A stretch of 64,000 bases of DNA. It comes from Phaseolus vulgaris (lineage: Eukaryota > Streptophyta > Magnoliopsida > Fabales > Fabaceae). The notes under the pieces were generated by a model, which saw nothing but the letters and a program-made list of their open reading frames with translations, was not told where the DNA came from and made no database searches. Positions 46,877-62,909 of the stretch are shown here, in pieces. The stretch is from the NCBI RefSeq assembly GCF_000499845.2, contig NC_023753.2:3990791-4054790 (forward strand), written 5' to 3'. The position numbers and the translations under genes are program-made. How positions within the stretch are numbered: the first letter of the stretch is position 1; every line of letters starts with the position of its first letter.

Positions 46877-49800
46877 TCTGCCTGTGCTCTTCCAATAACA
46901 ACTGATAATTGGATGCTATCGATAAGCTTTTATAGCTGAGGATTCAAACCTCATTACATAACTACTATCTTATCATATTATAAATAAAAATAAATCATAT
47001 TTAAAGAAACTAAAAGCAATTTTCATCACACAAATAAATCAAAACTCACTTGTTTTAAAAAATAACTATTTTATAAAATACTTTCTCATTCCATTTCATT
47101 AAACTTTTATTTAGTCAAATTCTCTTTGAACCTCCATTCCTTATGTTTTTTGTTTTTATTTTTAAAACACTTGTGGTGGTGGTTGCTTGATTATTGTTAA
47201 ATATTAATAGTTGATGTAATATGAAGTCAAAAAACTAAAACAAATTAAAAATCAGTGAGTGAGATATAAAATTGAAGTACAAAATTTAATATAAAATACA
47301 ATAAATCTTTCTGTCAACTATTTTATTCACTTTCAAACGATGAAATTATTGTATCAAACATCAGAAAAATATACAACTAAAAAAGAGATATGAAATGCAG
47401 GATCTCCTGAGATTATTTAAATTTTTTTAAAAAGTTAAAACGAACTTTTAACCATTCATGGAGAAGTACAGGGAGAAGAAGTGGAGATCGGAGAAGTATT
47501 TGCCTTTATTTCTTAGTAATTCACATTTTTTATAAATAGATCTTTTTTTTAAAATTACATAAATAAACTCTTCCAAATTTTATTTACATAATATTTAACT
47601 TAGATTTTTCCACAAAGATGGAGTTTGATAATCCTACAGAGAAAGAGCATGTTATGTTTACTCATAGCTGGCCTCCACTAATTGCATGTGTGCAATAACA
47701 CCATACCCACTATGATGATAGTGCATGGACTTCGTTTATGATTTAATTCAATTAACTTTTTCTTGTATGATCTAATTAATGGAAAATATGGTGTTAGGTT
47801 TTAGCAGCAAAAATTGGGTTTTCTTTCATTTTTTTTCCTTCAAATCAAATTCAAATAATGGTCATAAAAATAAATGGAAGATAAACAAAGAAGAAATCAG
47901 AAGAAAGAGATGAAGAAAATTGGGTATTTGATGGATGTGTAATTGTGTCCACAAGCTTATTCACCTAATAAACAAATCCAATTTGCAATAAAAGAAACTG
48001 GAAGAGTACATTGTATAATCATATCTGGCCATCAACTTTCAGCGTGGTGCTTGCATGATCATCGCAATCAGCTTTTTTTTTTCATTGATAATAAAAAATC
48101 AATAAATGTTGAAAGTGGTTCAACCATATAAAAAAACACAAGCCAATTGAAATGAGGATAATTAAAATCCATTAAGATGCACAATTATGATGTATTAAAT
48201 TACGAAATTGGGTACTGTTTATAGACCATTTTTGCAAAATTATAATAATACCTTTAAAAAATAAGAAAAAAAATGTTGCATGGACAACCAATACTTTTAT
48301 TCAAACTCGTTTTAAACCAAAAAATCTTATAATTTTATTTTACTTCCATTCCATTTCTCCACAACTAAAAATTCTTTCATTCTATTTTATGCATTTTAGG
48401 ATTATTTTTGGGGTGGGGCTTTTCTTGCCTAACCATTCAGCAAAAGTAGATTTAAGTTAGGATAAGTTATATAAATTATATTTATTTATAGAATAATTTG
48501 TGGGGTATTTAGTTTGGTGGAAAGTCAACTTTGAGAGGCTTGGTGGCTCTGGTCTATGACAACTACCAATGGCTGGATTGCATTACATTTTCAAGTCAGC
48601 TCAGGTCAATGCATTTATTTAACCGTCTCTCAATTTCCCTTTTCCCAATTTTATCTAAGTTCATCCTATTATATTGTTTATAAGATTTTTTAAAGTTTAT
48701 TTTAATATAAGCTTTTTAAGACACATTTTATTAATTTGTATATTACACTCTCATCATGACTATATATTGGAACCAAAATTATATTAACCAAAAAATTGGA
48801 TGGTTCAAACGAGCAAGGAAGATGCAACAGATTCTAGTTTAAACAATATATTTTCCCTAAGAATTATATTTTGGTTAAAGAAATTAAATTTATTAGTCTG
48901 AATGGCTATATCACCAATATGATACAAAATTTAACGAGGAGATTGCACAATAAGCAGGTTACATTAATTAACGGTTTATTAATTTAATTGCTTAGAATTA
49001 TGTAATATCAATATTTTGTTAATATGAACTGGAGAAACTTTGACTAATTATGATAAAGATTATTTCTAGAAAAGAACTTTAGTCAACATTTGTTGCTGAC
49101 AAAAAAAGTCAACATTTGTTGCTGATCGAAAAAGTCAACATTCGTAAACAATTCAGCCTAAACAGACTGACGAAAGATGTAAGAAAATAGCTCAATCAAT
49201 GTTATCCAAAAAAATATAGTTAATTGAAACTAACTTCGACTAAGAATTCAAACCAACTTCAACTAATTTCTATTGAGAAAAACTATACTCACATCAATTA
49301 GAAAATTTTGAACCGACTTTAATAAAAAAAATTAATTAGAAACATTTGAACCGTTTTTAATAAAAAATTACGTTTATTAATAATGATAGAAAAGTATCAC
49401 CAACTCGTATTTTACATTATTAAATATTCTTTAACATTAAAATATTTTTTTTATTTTATAATAATTGAAATACTCCATTTAATTATAAGGAACTTGAAAT
49501 TCAATTATTCAAATTTTCTTGTCAGAGCAATTTAAAGTAAAAATATTTAAAATGTAATATATTTAATTTTCTATCGACACGGTGTAAAACAATTTATTAT
49601 CAGTTATTTTGGAGAGTGGTTGGTTCTGAATAAACAGAAAGGCATGGGGAATCTGGGAACCAGATTTTGAACATCAATAGTACTAAAGAGACACGTTAGT
49701 GTAGAAAGAGCAGAACCAAGCTGCGCTAATAGAATAACCATAACATAAACTTCAGGAGCAGCTGAAAGACATATCACAGGTTTCGGTTTCAGATTAAACA

Positions 49801-49923
49801 AAGAGAAAGTGTGGTTTATTCAAACAAGACATTGCGTGAAAAAATTACATGAGCTCCAAGACTGTATTTAAGTTTAAGACTAAAGCATTGATGGTGAATG
49901 AATATGAATTCCGTGACCAAAAT
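46877..49923. other. 3-kb intergenic region, no gene seen
   Basis: AT-rich. No coding region or recognisable transposon found on either strand. It contains a W-box tandem repeat at 49081-49140. The ORFs at 47943-48131 and 49604-49801 show no family similarity I can name; the latter is probably CRK-f 3' UTR. Confidence 0.5.
49081..49140. promoter_or_regulatory. Tandem 26-bp repeat carrying three W-box cores
   Basis: AGTCAACATTTGTTGCTGA repeated at 26-bp spacing, the third copy being partial. AGTCAA (W-box, TTGACT) occurs at 49081-49086, 49107-49112 and 49133-49138, and TTGACT again at 49040-49045. It lies about 2.2 kb upstream of the CRRSP and 0.8 kb beyond the CRK-f stop. Confidence 0.5.
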
Positions 49924-52853
<2,930 letters not shown>

Positions 52854-55785
52854 AGGTATGATAATGGCCATTGCCCAAAGATTCCTTCTGACACTTTATA
52901 ATCAAAATTTCCATCCATCATTTCCAGGATCATGCCCCTTCGTCTACTTGTCATTTAATGTTACATATTTTATAACTAGTAGTAAGATTTCGATATATTT
53001 TAATCATAATCAAATAATTTAACGTTGCCTTCTCTTATATCAATTGACACTTGAAGAGTAAACAAATATACAAATATATATATTTTTTTAATTTTTTTTA
53101 AAAGAAGGCTTTATGGTCAGACCTATCTATATCTCCGACAATGATGTGAAGGTGTACCTTTTAAAGAGTAAAATAATAATAAAAATGAGGTGCAAATTGT
53201 TGAAAATTTTCAATGGTCAGAGTTCTAAGAGTTACGAATGAATTAGCCGACGCGGACAGAACTGCAGTATGCGTAAAGTTGTGAGAAGAAAGAACAGATA
53301 AAAAAAAAGAAAGAAAATAGATGGATGAAGAAGGAAGGAAGGGTTTGCAATAAAATAAGAATGGTGATTAAACCACTAACAATAAAAAAAATATATTGAA
53401 CATATAAAAATATTTATTTATTTTTTAATTTAAAATTTTAATATATGTTATTAAAGTTGGTTGTTTAATGAAAATATTTTTTTAGTTAAATAATAAAATA
53501 ATGTAAGGACTGAGTCAATAACATTATTTTTTATCACAAGTAAAATAAATGAAAAAAAAACAAAAAGTTAATAGAAATTAAAATTATTTAAGTACTGTAA
53601 CTTTATTTTGTCTGATTTCCTTTAATTTATCTAAATTCGGTACACCTAATAATCACAAAAATAAGAAAATGTCTGTTATTTAAGATCAATTTAAGAAAAT
53701 ATAAATTTTAAAAATTAGAAAATATTAATTAAAATCTAGAAATTAATAGAACAATGAATTAAAAAATATAAATATACCTTTTATTATGAATAAACGCACA
53801 AAGATTTTGAACGCTCTTACAACAAATACAATTTTTATCAGTTTTGTATGTATATTATGTTTTTTATTTTATTAATCAGTCTAATATGATCTTGAATGCT
53901 CTTACAAAAAATACAATTTTTATCAGTTATATATATTATGCTTTTTTTCATTAATCAGTATAATATTAATGTTTACTCTAGTATAATTTATTCCTCTATT
54001 TAATTGTTATAGAAGGATGTTGCACAATAGTAAAAAGAAAAATATTTTTTGGCACCATAGTTCCCTTTACATTCATTTGACAATTGTTTTTATAATAAAA
54101 TATTATATTAAAACAATAGAAATATTTGAAACTGTCAAAATAACATGAATCTTTTCATTGCGTTAAACTTTTTCCAAAGCATAATTAATAAAAAGTTATA
54201 CAAAAAAATCCATTTAATTGTATTTAATCGTCAAATTACACAATTGTACATTTTAATCCATTTTCAATTACATTAATGAAACTTTCTCTTTATTCTACTA
54301 CCTCTTTGTTCCCAACCAAGAAAAGACACGAGGTTCCAATTTAGATGGAAAAAAAATGAAGAAAATTCGATGGGAATTTATTTTTTTAACTTTTCACTCA
54401 AATCATCAAACCAATGAAGAAAGTTTCAAATTTATACATAAATCAGTTATGATATAATTGTAATCGATTATGTAAAAATATTTCATTATATTTATTTTAA
54501 ACTTATACTAAATAAATAATAATATTATAATGAATAAATAATTTGAATTTTAATGTTTAAAAAATATTTTTTTTACTATTTAATAATTAATCTAATAAAA
54601 ATTACATTTAATCAATCAATTTTATTATATATTTTTACATTAATATGTAATAAATGATAATTAACTATTTGTAAATATATTTTATTATTATAATAAAAGA
54701 ATAATTAGAATAAAAATATTAAAATAAATAAAATCAAAATAATTTTTATTAATTTTTTGTAATTTATTTAAATATATATTATTGTAAATATAAATTTTTA
54801 TTTATTAAAATTTTGTAATATTTTAATTGAATTTTATTTTAATTTTAATTTATATTTTTAAAAACGTTTTTGACATTAAATTTTTTTATAAATAATTTTG
54901 AAAAGATATTTTAATATACAATTAAATTCATTTTATTCCATCAATCACACCTATTATAAACTTTTTTTTCTCACTTACCACTCTTTTTCTTTTTCTCAAT
55001 TCAAACAACTTCAATAATTTTTTTTTCTTTTTCTCTCTTCTTTTAATTTAGATTAGTTGACTTAGAAAAGAAAAAATTGGATAGATTATGAAACCTATCA
55101 TTAAATTTAACCTAGGTAAAAAAATAAATAATACTGTTGACTCCTTGTTCTTACATTAAAAAGGTAATCTATTGATTTAGTTCTCCCATATATATTTATT
55201 TATTTATTTATATATATATATTAATAATTTTTTTTAAAGTGATGGTAAATGATTATTTTTCCGGTATCAGTATAACTGAGATAGATGTTAGTAACACTTA
55301 ATAATAAGAAAACTTTGATTTAAAAAAATATATAAAACATCTTAATTTTTTATCTCTCAAATTTATATGATTTTATTTCCAAAATGGAATTTGGTATTAT
55401 GTAGTATAAATAATATTTTTATTTTATGCAATTTCTTTTAAAATTAGAGATTTTTAAGCTCTATATAAGATAGATGTATTATGTAAAAGGTTATATTTTT
55501 TAGAAGTATTTCTGAGAAAACCTGTAAAATATACCAAAAGTATTGCACTAATAGTTTTCATTTTAAAAAACATTACATCCACTTGATAGTTATTTTAATA
55601 ATATAATAATATATGTTGATATGTTAAGTTAAAATATTAAAAAGTTATAATAAAATATGAATGTTTTAAGTATAATAGATATATTTTAGACAGCTATGAT
55701 CTATATAAGCAAAGGAAAGTTTGGGCATTCATTATCGTACACCCCCAAAGCTTCAATATTGTATCTGTGATTCTGAAATATCAGA
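52854..55785. promoter_or_regulatory. Divergent intergenic region between CRK-f and CRK-g
   Basis: 52854-53365 is duplicated upstream of CRK-c (11118-11605), and 54540-55785 matches 11606-12688. The middle 1.2 kb (53365-54540) has no counterpart there. A W-box core is at 55137-55142. AT-rich, no gene seen. Confidence 0.55.
53798..53975. repeat. Imperfect tandem duplication, two units of about 80-90 bp
   Basis: 'gctcttacaacaaatacaat...ttaatcagtctaatat' occurs twice in succession with small differences. Confidence 0.75.
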
Positions 55786-58700
55786 ATGGCGGTCTCCTTC
55801 ACGCTTATTCTCTTTCTTTCTTTTTCATTTCTTATATCTCTTGGCAGCGCTCAGAAGTACATATGTGATAACCGCAGCGGCAACTACACAGCCAACAGCA
55901 TCTACAGCACCAACCTCAACACCCTTTTATCCACTCTCTCTTCCAACACACAAATTCATTACGGTTTCTACAACTTTTCATATGGCCAAAACACTGACAC
56001 AGTATACGCCATAGGGCTCTGCAAAGGAGATGTTGAGCCAGAGGAGTGCCGCAGCTGCCTCAACAATTCCAGAATATATCTATCACATAGGTGTCCAAAC
56101 CAGAAAAAGGCTATTATGTGGTCCGGTGATTGCATGTTGCGCTACTCTAACGACACAATATTCCTTAAAATGGAAACTTCTCCTACTTATTACTGGTGGA
56201 ACGTAGGAAATGTAACAGAAGTGGATCAGTTCAATGAAGTGCTCGGGAACTTAATGACGAGCCTAAGAGACATAGCTGCATCAGGTGACTCCCGTCGTAA
56301 GTGTGCTGGGGGGAAAAATATATCTGGTTTAAACTTTCAAACCATATATGGTGTTGTGCAGTGCACCCCTAATTTGTCTCAGCAAGAATGTTATCAATGT
56401 TTAGATGTGGCTATATCAGAGATCCCAAACTGCTGCAGTGGCAAGATAGGTGGTAGAGTTCTTAAACCAAGTTGTAATATTAGATTCGAAATTTATAGCT
56501 TCTACGGAAATACAACTACATTAGATCCGGAGGCACCTCCTCCCTCCACCAATACCACTTCCTCCATCAATACCACTTCCTCACAAGGTACTTCTTTTTA
56601 TTCTCAATTTTCCTATAGCCTAATTATTGCATTTAACCCAAACCACACTTCATAATCCACTTTTAACACATTTTCTTCTTTCTGGAGTTTTGTTTTCCTT
56701 ATTCATCCCATGGAGTTTAAATTATTGCCAGATCTTACTGGTGCTTATATACACTGCCCACTTCCTCTGTAATTAACTTGTAATTATTAGGCATTTTGGT
56801 ATTTTACAATCCTTCATCCTTGAAATGTCTTACCGGGCAAAGGATTCTTGTTTCTGCAGAAAGTGACAACACAACAATAATTGTCATTGCCGTAGTGGTG
56901 CCAACTGTTGTCGTTGTTCTTTTCCTCATTTGTCTCTTCCTTTACTTAAGGAGGCTAAAGGCAAGAAAAAATCTTCCAGGCAAGTCCAGTTATCAATATA
57001 TTTTTATATTTTTATGTCCAATTTAATCCTATATATTCACAGTAAATTAGAAACAGACAAACACCCCCGGATGTACCAATAGCGGTTTCGGAAAACTGAC
57101 TAGTTTAATTCCGTTTCCCATGTGCAGTTATAGAAGATGATGATGAGGATAAAATTAACATTGTTGAGTCATTGCAATTCAACTTTGACACTATACGAGT
57201 TGCTACCGAGGACTTTTCTGATTCTAATAAACTTGGACAAGGTGGATTTGGAGCTGTTTACTGGGTAAGTAACCCTGTTGATTCAGTCGCACATCATAAA
57301 AAAAAACGTGCTATAACTGCAGTTACCAAATTATTTACTATACCTCAAACATATATATTTTCAGGGTAGGCTTTCCAATGGACAGATGATTGCAGTCAAA
57401 AGGTTGTCAAGAAATTCCGGGCAAGGAGATACGGAATTTAAGAATGAAGTGGTTTTAGTGGTCAAGCTTCAGCACCGAAATTTAGTTAGGCTACTTGGTT
57501 TCTGCTTGGAAGGAAGAGAAAGACTACTTATCTATGAATTTGTTCCCAATAAAAGCCTTGATTACTTCATATTTGGTAACTTTATAACTGCTCTTCTATA
57601 TTTCACTTCTTGCTCAATAAAACCTAATTATTCAGAGTTAAAACTGTTGGCGGCTATATATGCAGATCCAGCCATGAAAGCACAATTGGATTGGGGAAAG
57701 CGCTTCAAAATCATTACAGGTATTGCTCGAGGTCTTCTCTACCTTCACGAAGATTCTCAGCTACGAATTATCCATCGAGATCTCAAAGCAGGCAACATTC
57801 TCTTAGACGAAGAGATGAATCCTAAGATAGCAGATTTTGGCACGGCAAGACTGGTTTTAATGGATCAAACTCAAGTAAATACAAACAGAATTGTTGGAAC
57901 CTAGTAAGTATTACAATATCTTATAGCTTGTTGATGGTTGAGAATTTAATTTCAATCAATCATCGAAGAGAACTTTTATCAATAACTTTTACCAAATCAT
58001 GCATTAGTAAGTGTTTAGTTTGAATCTCAGGAAGTTGTTAGAATCAACCTGTTTCGTATGGCTGTGATAGCGTAAAAACGTTTAACACTAATTCAGATTT
58101 AAAGCTGACAATGCCATTAGAAACTGAAACAGAACGAAAATAATAACCCTGTTCATATTGGTCTGTAGTGGATATATGGCACCGGAGTATGCATTGCACG
58201 GACAGTTTTCAGTGAAATCAGATGTCTTTAGTTTTGGTGTACTGATCCTTGAGATTGTAAGCGGCCAGAAAAATGGTGGAATTAGTAATAGAGAGAATAT
58301 GGATGATCTACTGAGCTTCGTAAGTCTTTCTTTTGTCACTGTTATTTCTTCATCACCATTTAAAATTATGGATTAGAAGATTACATGCTCCAAAACATTA
58401 ATGTAGAAGTGAATCCATGATCATGATCTGATGACAAATTTTTCAGGCTTGGAGAAACTGGAAGGAGGGGAAGGCTATAAATATTGTAGATCCATCACTG
58501 AACAGCAATTCACGGAATGAAATGCTGAAATGCATCCATATTGGTTTAATTTGTGTTCAAGAAAATTTAGTTGATAGACCAACCATGGCTAACATTATGC
58601 TGATGCTTAACAGCTATTCTTTGAGTCTCCCAATTCCTGGAGAACCAGCATTTTATATAAACAGTAGAACTAGAAGCCTTCCAGAGACGCAGTCATGGGA

Positions 58701-58797
58701 GTATAATTCAAGGGAAACAGGATCACGTGAAGCGAAACTTATATCAGCTCAAGAATCAGAAAACGAAGCTTCAATAACTGAGCTATACCCTCGCTAG
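55786..58797 (+). CDS. CRK-g: cysteine-rich receptor-like kinase, seven exons
   Basis: Exons: 55786-56587, 56860-56979, 57128-57264, 57365-57575, 57666-57903, 58169-58319, 58447-58797; 2010 nt, 669 aa, frame consistent. Signal peptide [11 protein letters not shown]...; intact motifs [15 protein letters not shown] and [15 protein letters not shown]; an extra Cys in SRRKCAGG; linker with two TNTTSS-type units. The membrane span is in exon 2. [25 protein letters not shown] and MAPEY are present. Intron 2 has a GC donor (CAG|GCAAGT). Exons 4-5, introns 4-5 and the start of exon 6 are indistinguishable from CRK-c, while exon 1, intron 3 and exon 7 ([19 protein letters not shown]) differ. Confidence 0.93.
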
Positions 58798-59789
58798 ATG
58801 TTGGATTCATTCATTATCCATCTTTCTTCTCTTACAACAAAATCTAATGTCTTTATGGCAAAATCTTGTTTAAACACATTTTGTTGTAGTCTAATTAATT
58901 TATATCTGTAGTTAATATGCAGTTTCCTTTTTAAATTGTTGATGTATTTATTAAATGGTCTCTAAATATCCAGAAATATCCCATGTTCGATATGATGGTC
59001 TCTAAATAAGTCTATATAATGATTTACTATGTGGTGGTGAGATAATTAAATGATTTAAATATGACAAATTAGTGTCTGAAAATATTTAAACACGCAAATA
59101 AACAAGAATAAAATGTTCCTGTAATAATAGCTGCGGAGGATGGAAGAAGTGTATATTTATATAGTTTTTCACTGTCTTATCACATGCGGAAAAGGACGGT
59201 TCTCGGAGTTTACGACAAGAAAATACGTTTTATTATAGAGGGGTGATAACTCAGAGACAAATAAAATAAAATAAACTTAATGTATAATTTAAAATAATAA
59301 TATTTTAAGTTGTTAGATATCCTATGTTCTCTCTAAAGAGATAATTTATTGTATATAAAAGGATACAAATCTCATAACTAAGATTGAATTAGAATTAAAA
59401 TCTAATTTATAATATAAATAATTTTCTTTCTTTTTAACTTAAAATATCAATATATATTATTATATTATTAAAATAATTTGTTTGATTTCATATAATTTAA
59501 TTGTATTTTTGTTTTCATACTATATCTATGGTAGCCTTTAATTTTTATGTTCTATTATTGAATTAATATTTACATTCTATAATTTAAAGAAAAAACAGTG
59601 GTTCAATCAAATAATGCATTTTTAATTCAATTTAAGTGATTTTGTATTACACAGTGAAGATTACGAACTTTGAACGAAGGTGGTGGGAGTCAACGGCGAC
59701 TGAAGTGCGTAAAGAGAGAAAAGGAAACAAACACTAACAAACAAATAAGCTGTTTTGAATTGGAGAAAGACTTTCCTTTTGGGCAGAAA
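58798..59789. other. CRK-g 3' flank
   Basis: Matches the CRK-c 3' flank (15674-16520), including a displaced CRK-promoter copy (59500-59780, GAGTCAAC near 59690). The match ends at 59789, where the Helitron remnant starts. Confidence 0.65.
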
Positions 59790-59807
59790 CTATTATCTTG
59801 ACCCGTA

Positions 59808-59824
59808 CCCGTGCAATGCACGGG
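59808..59824 (-). other. Helitron 3'-terminal hairpin
   Basis: CCCGTGC-AAT-GCACGGG, a perfect 7-bp stem in AT-rich surroundings, 17 nt from the inferred 3' end. Confidence 0.7.
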
Positions 59825-61939
59825 ATTTTTTTTAAAATATGATATTTATATATATTACATTAAATTTGTTTTCTTACATATAATATATTAAATTATAATA
59901 TTAGTTATAATAATTTAAAATTAAATAAATTAAGAATGATATAAATTAAAAATAGATACGATTGGTATATTAAAAACACAATATATAAAAAATTTAACAA
60001 TAATTAATAATTTAAAACACTTAGAAGATAATCAAATGAAATGAACTATGAGGTATATTTATTTTTTATAACAATAATTAACAACAGGATCATATATGTA
60101 AAATTATATACTTAATTTATAATATTATAATATTAAAAAAGTAAAGAGAAATAATGTTGATATATTACATTCAAAATTACATCAATTATTACTAAATAAT
60201 TTAAGAATAGATAAAATTGACCAAAAAGAAAGGTATTATGACCAAAATTATTGATCAATTCAGGATGATGGTAAGTCTCTCATTTGAATATCTTATTTTC
60301 ATGATGACATGTAATGTTAGAAAAGTAATTAAATAATATTTATTAAATACAAAAATAATAAAATACATTAATTAAATATACATTTTATTTGAATACTCTT
60401 CTCTTCATAACAAAATGAGCTCTCTGAATGAAGTTTTATTTTGATATGACTATATTTAATTCTTTTGATAGTTGAAAGAATAAACAATGTGATATCTGTC
60501 AGATACAATATGCGTATGAGGTAGTAATGAAAAATGAAAATTTAAAAATCATATATTGGTGGTTGCCTTATTATGCATGTTAACCACATAAAAAGTGGTA
60601 AACACATTGTTCTAAAGACAACAAGTCAGAACTTAAAATGTATAATCGTACATGTATGCATGATTTTGGAAAACATTATATGCTTACTTCTTATTATTAA
60701 ATAAACACTTTTGACATAATACTTGTCACACAAGGCAGCATATGATGAATTATAACAATTATTGTTAGAGAAATAATGCAGCAAATTAATTACTTTTTCA
60801 CAACTCTATTTAACACTCAATTCAAACAACAATTTTGTAACAATTTTCTGTAAAAATTGTACAATAATATGCAGAACAACACTTACAAAATAAGATGTAC
60901 TGTTAAATAGATGCTTTTCTTTAGGTGCTATAATATGAGTGTTGATCAATATTATATTTAATGTCAACACATCTCAATTAGCACAACACGTTAATTGCAT
61001 TATCGAAAAAAGTAAAAAATAAATAAAAAATCTGAATGTAACCTTGGATAGTTAATAAACACATGGAAATATTTAAAATTATGAAGAATGATTGAGTACC
61101 TGTCATAGCTTCTGTGTCAGTAGTTTAAAGAAAATATACAACTCAAGTTAATAGTTATAGAAAAAATAAGATAAAATAATATAATACAATAAATTTAATT
61201 AACAAAAACGTCTATTAATTTTTGTTCATGTCATTTGTGTGGTGACTGTTGCTTGTTTTTGTAAACAAAAACAACCAAAATCCTGTCTGAATGCACTACA
61301 ACAATTAGTTATTTTAATTCAACTAATCTTTTAATGCATAATTTAACGTTTGAATACTTTAACTAATATAAACAGTATATCCAAAGAATGTTCATATGCA
61401 ATGTATTGTTATATGAAACAAACATAACACAAAAAAACGCATTTGAAGTCGGATCACTTTATTTAGGAAACATTATGTAACAACACATGTGTAAAATATT
61501 ATAAAACAGAATTTGTGTAAAGTATAATAACTTCATTATTTTCTGTAGTGAATATGCACTTCTATGTTACTAAGTACAATGAAATTCATGTATTAAAACC
61601 ATTTAGAAGAAAATAAATTATCAAACTAAAATTATAGACAATTAAAATTATTAAATTATTAAAAAGTTATAGATTTATAGATTTATACCTTTTCTGGTTA
61701 TCCATTATAGTCTTGCTGAAAGATTTACTATAAGAAATAAGAAGAAACATGTTATTACAAAAAACAACGTATATAAATTGTTAAATTCATCTTCATATAT
61801 TAGAACAAAGAGATGAAAAATAAGAATAGTTTTGGATTACAGAATTTTCATACTGGATATGTATGGATGTAACAATATGTTTCAAACATTTTTAAATATT
61901 TCTTGTAAACTAGTTGAATTATTAGTATTTCCATTATCA
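59825..61939. other. AT-rich interior of the Helitron remnant
   Basis: No readable coding region on either strand. Confidence 0.5.
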
Positions 61940-62295
61940 TCCAAAATCAATATTTCAACTCTTTCTTGGATTTCACTTTGGAAACAACAACATATAACTG
62001 TCCATATGTAAACACTGGACGTGGTAGATATATACCAACTTTATTAAGCTTTGACCTTGAGTTTTATTTATTGTCATAGAAAAGCATAAGGATATTGTGA
62101 ATTGTCTTCTATAAAACTTAAAGGCAGACCTAATTCAGAAGGAGTCAAGTTCATTCTAGGAATAAATATTTTATCACCAATATTTTTTCCAGTAATAACT
62201 TTGGCACCAATAACATTATTCCCCGAGTGAATTACTTGTAATCTTATTCCATTGCAAAGTCTATTGGCTTGATCAATATTATCAATTTCAGGCAT
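61940..62295 (-). pseudogene. Helitron PIF1-like helicase C-terminal fragment
   Basis: 'QANRLCNGIRLQVIHSGNN', 'VIGAKVITGKNIGDKIFIPR' and 'MNLTPSELGLPLSF' are followed, after a stop and frameshifts, by 'MTINKTQGQSL', 'VGIYLPRPVFTYGQLYVVVS' and 'KVKSKKELKY'. These are the last helicase motifs of plant RepHel proteins (known). Stops after AFL and KELKY and at least two frameshifts make it dead. Only the end of the protein remains. Confidence 0.88.
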
Positions 62296-62309
62296 CTATT
62301 AAAACCATC

Positions 62310-62909
62310 CGTGTTGACAACGAATTGGATTTATTTCAATGCGTAATTTTTTTCTCAAAAAAGGTATTGAATGTCAACGTACTTGCGTCTACACTCCTTA
62401 ACAAAATGGAGTAGTAGAACGCATTTTAAACACAAAATGAGTCCTCCTATTTCAATCCCATTTACCATAAGAATTTTTGGGAGAATGCGTTTCAAACGTC
62501 ACATATATCATTAATCGCTTGCCATCACCTTTACTAAAAAAATAAATCACCTTTTGAGATGCTATATAATCGTCCACCTTCACTTTCTCACCTAAAAACT
62601 AAAAACTTTTGGTTGCCTCTGTTACACAACTGTTGTTTTACCTAAGCAAAAATTTGATCAGCGCACTCGACAATGTAACTTCATTGGTTATCCTCTCAAT
62701 AAAAAAAAGATACAAATTATTTGATATAGATGCAAACACTTTTTATTTACAAGTTGGGATGTCACATTCCATGAAAGTGTTTTCCCATTTTGGCAACAGT
62801 CTCAGACGCGCAATCCTCACCTTTATTACAAGATATTTTGTCTGCTATTGACATTGACTTACCCATTTCTGTCCAACATTCACTCGATCCACCATCTTCT
62901 CCTACTTGT
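62310..62909 (+). pseudogene. Copia integrase fragment
   Basis: Plus-strand reading gives 'VDNELDLFQC', 'CVYTPQQNGVVERILNTK', 'LPSPLLKK' and 'YKLFDIDANTFYLQVGMSHS', the second half of a Copia integrase, with several stops. It differs from the integrase at 32073-33593, so it is a separate element. It is cut by an LTR at 62910. Confidence 0.8.

Larger units (their letters stand above)
59790..62295 (-). mobile_element. Helitron remnant
   Basis: On the minus strand, a Helitron-type helicase fragment (61940-62295) lies upstream of a GC hairpin (59808-59824) and a terminus ATAG followed by T at 59790, close to the canonical CTRR|T. The boundary coincides with the end of similarity to the CRK-c 3' flank. 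The 2.1 kb between is AT-rich and unreadable. The 5' end (TC) was not found. Confidence 0.65.

Noticed and set aside
49604..49801. 65-codon hydrophobic ORF downstream of CRK-f
   Set aside because: No recognisable family; position and composition fit CRK-f 3' UTR.
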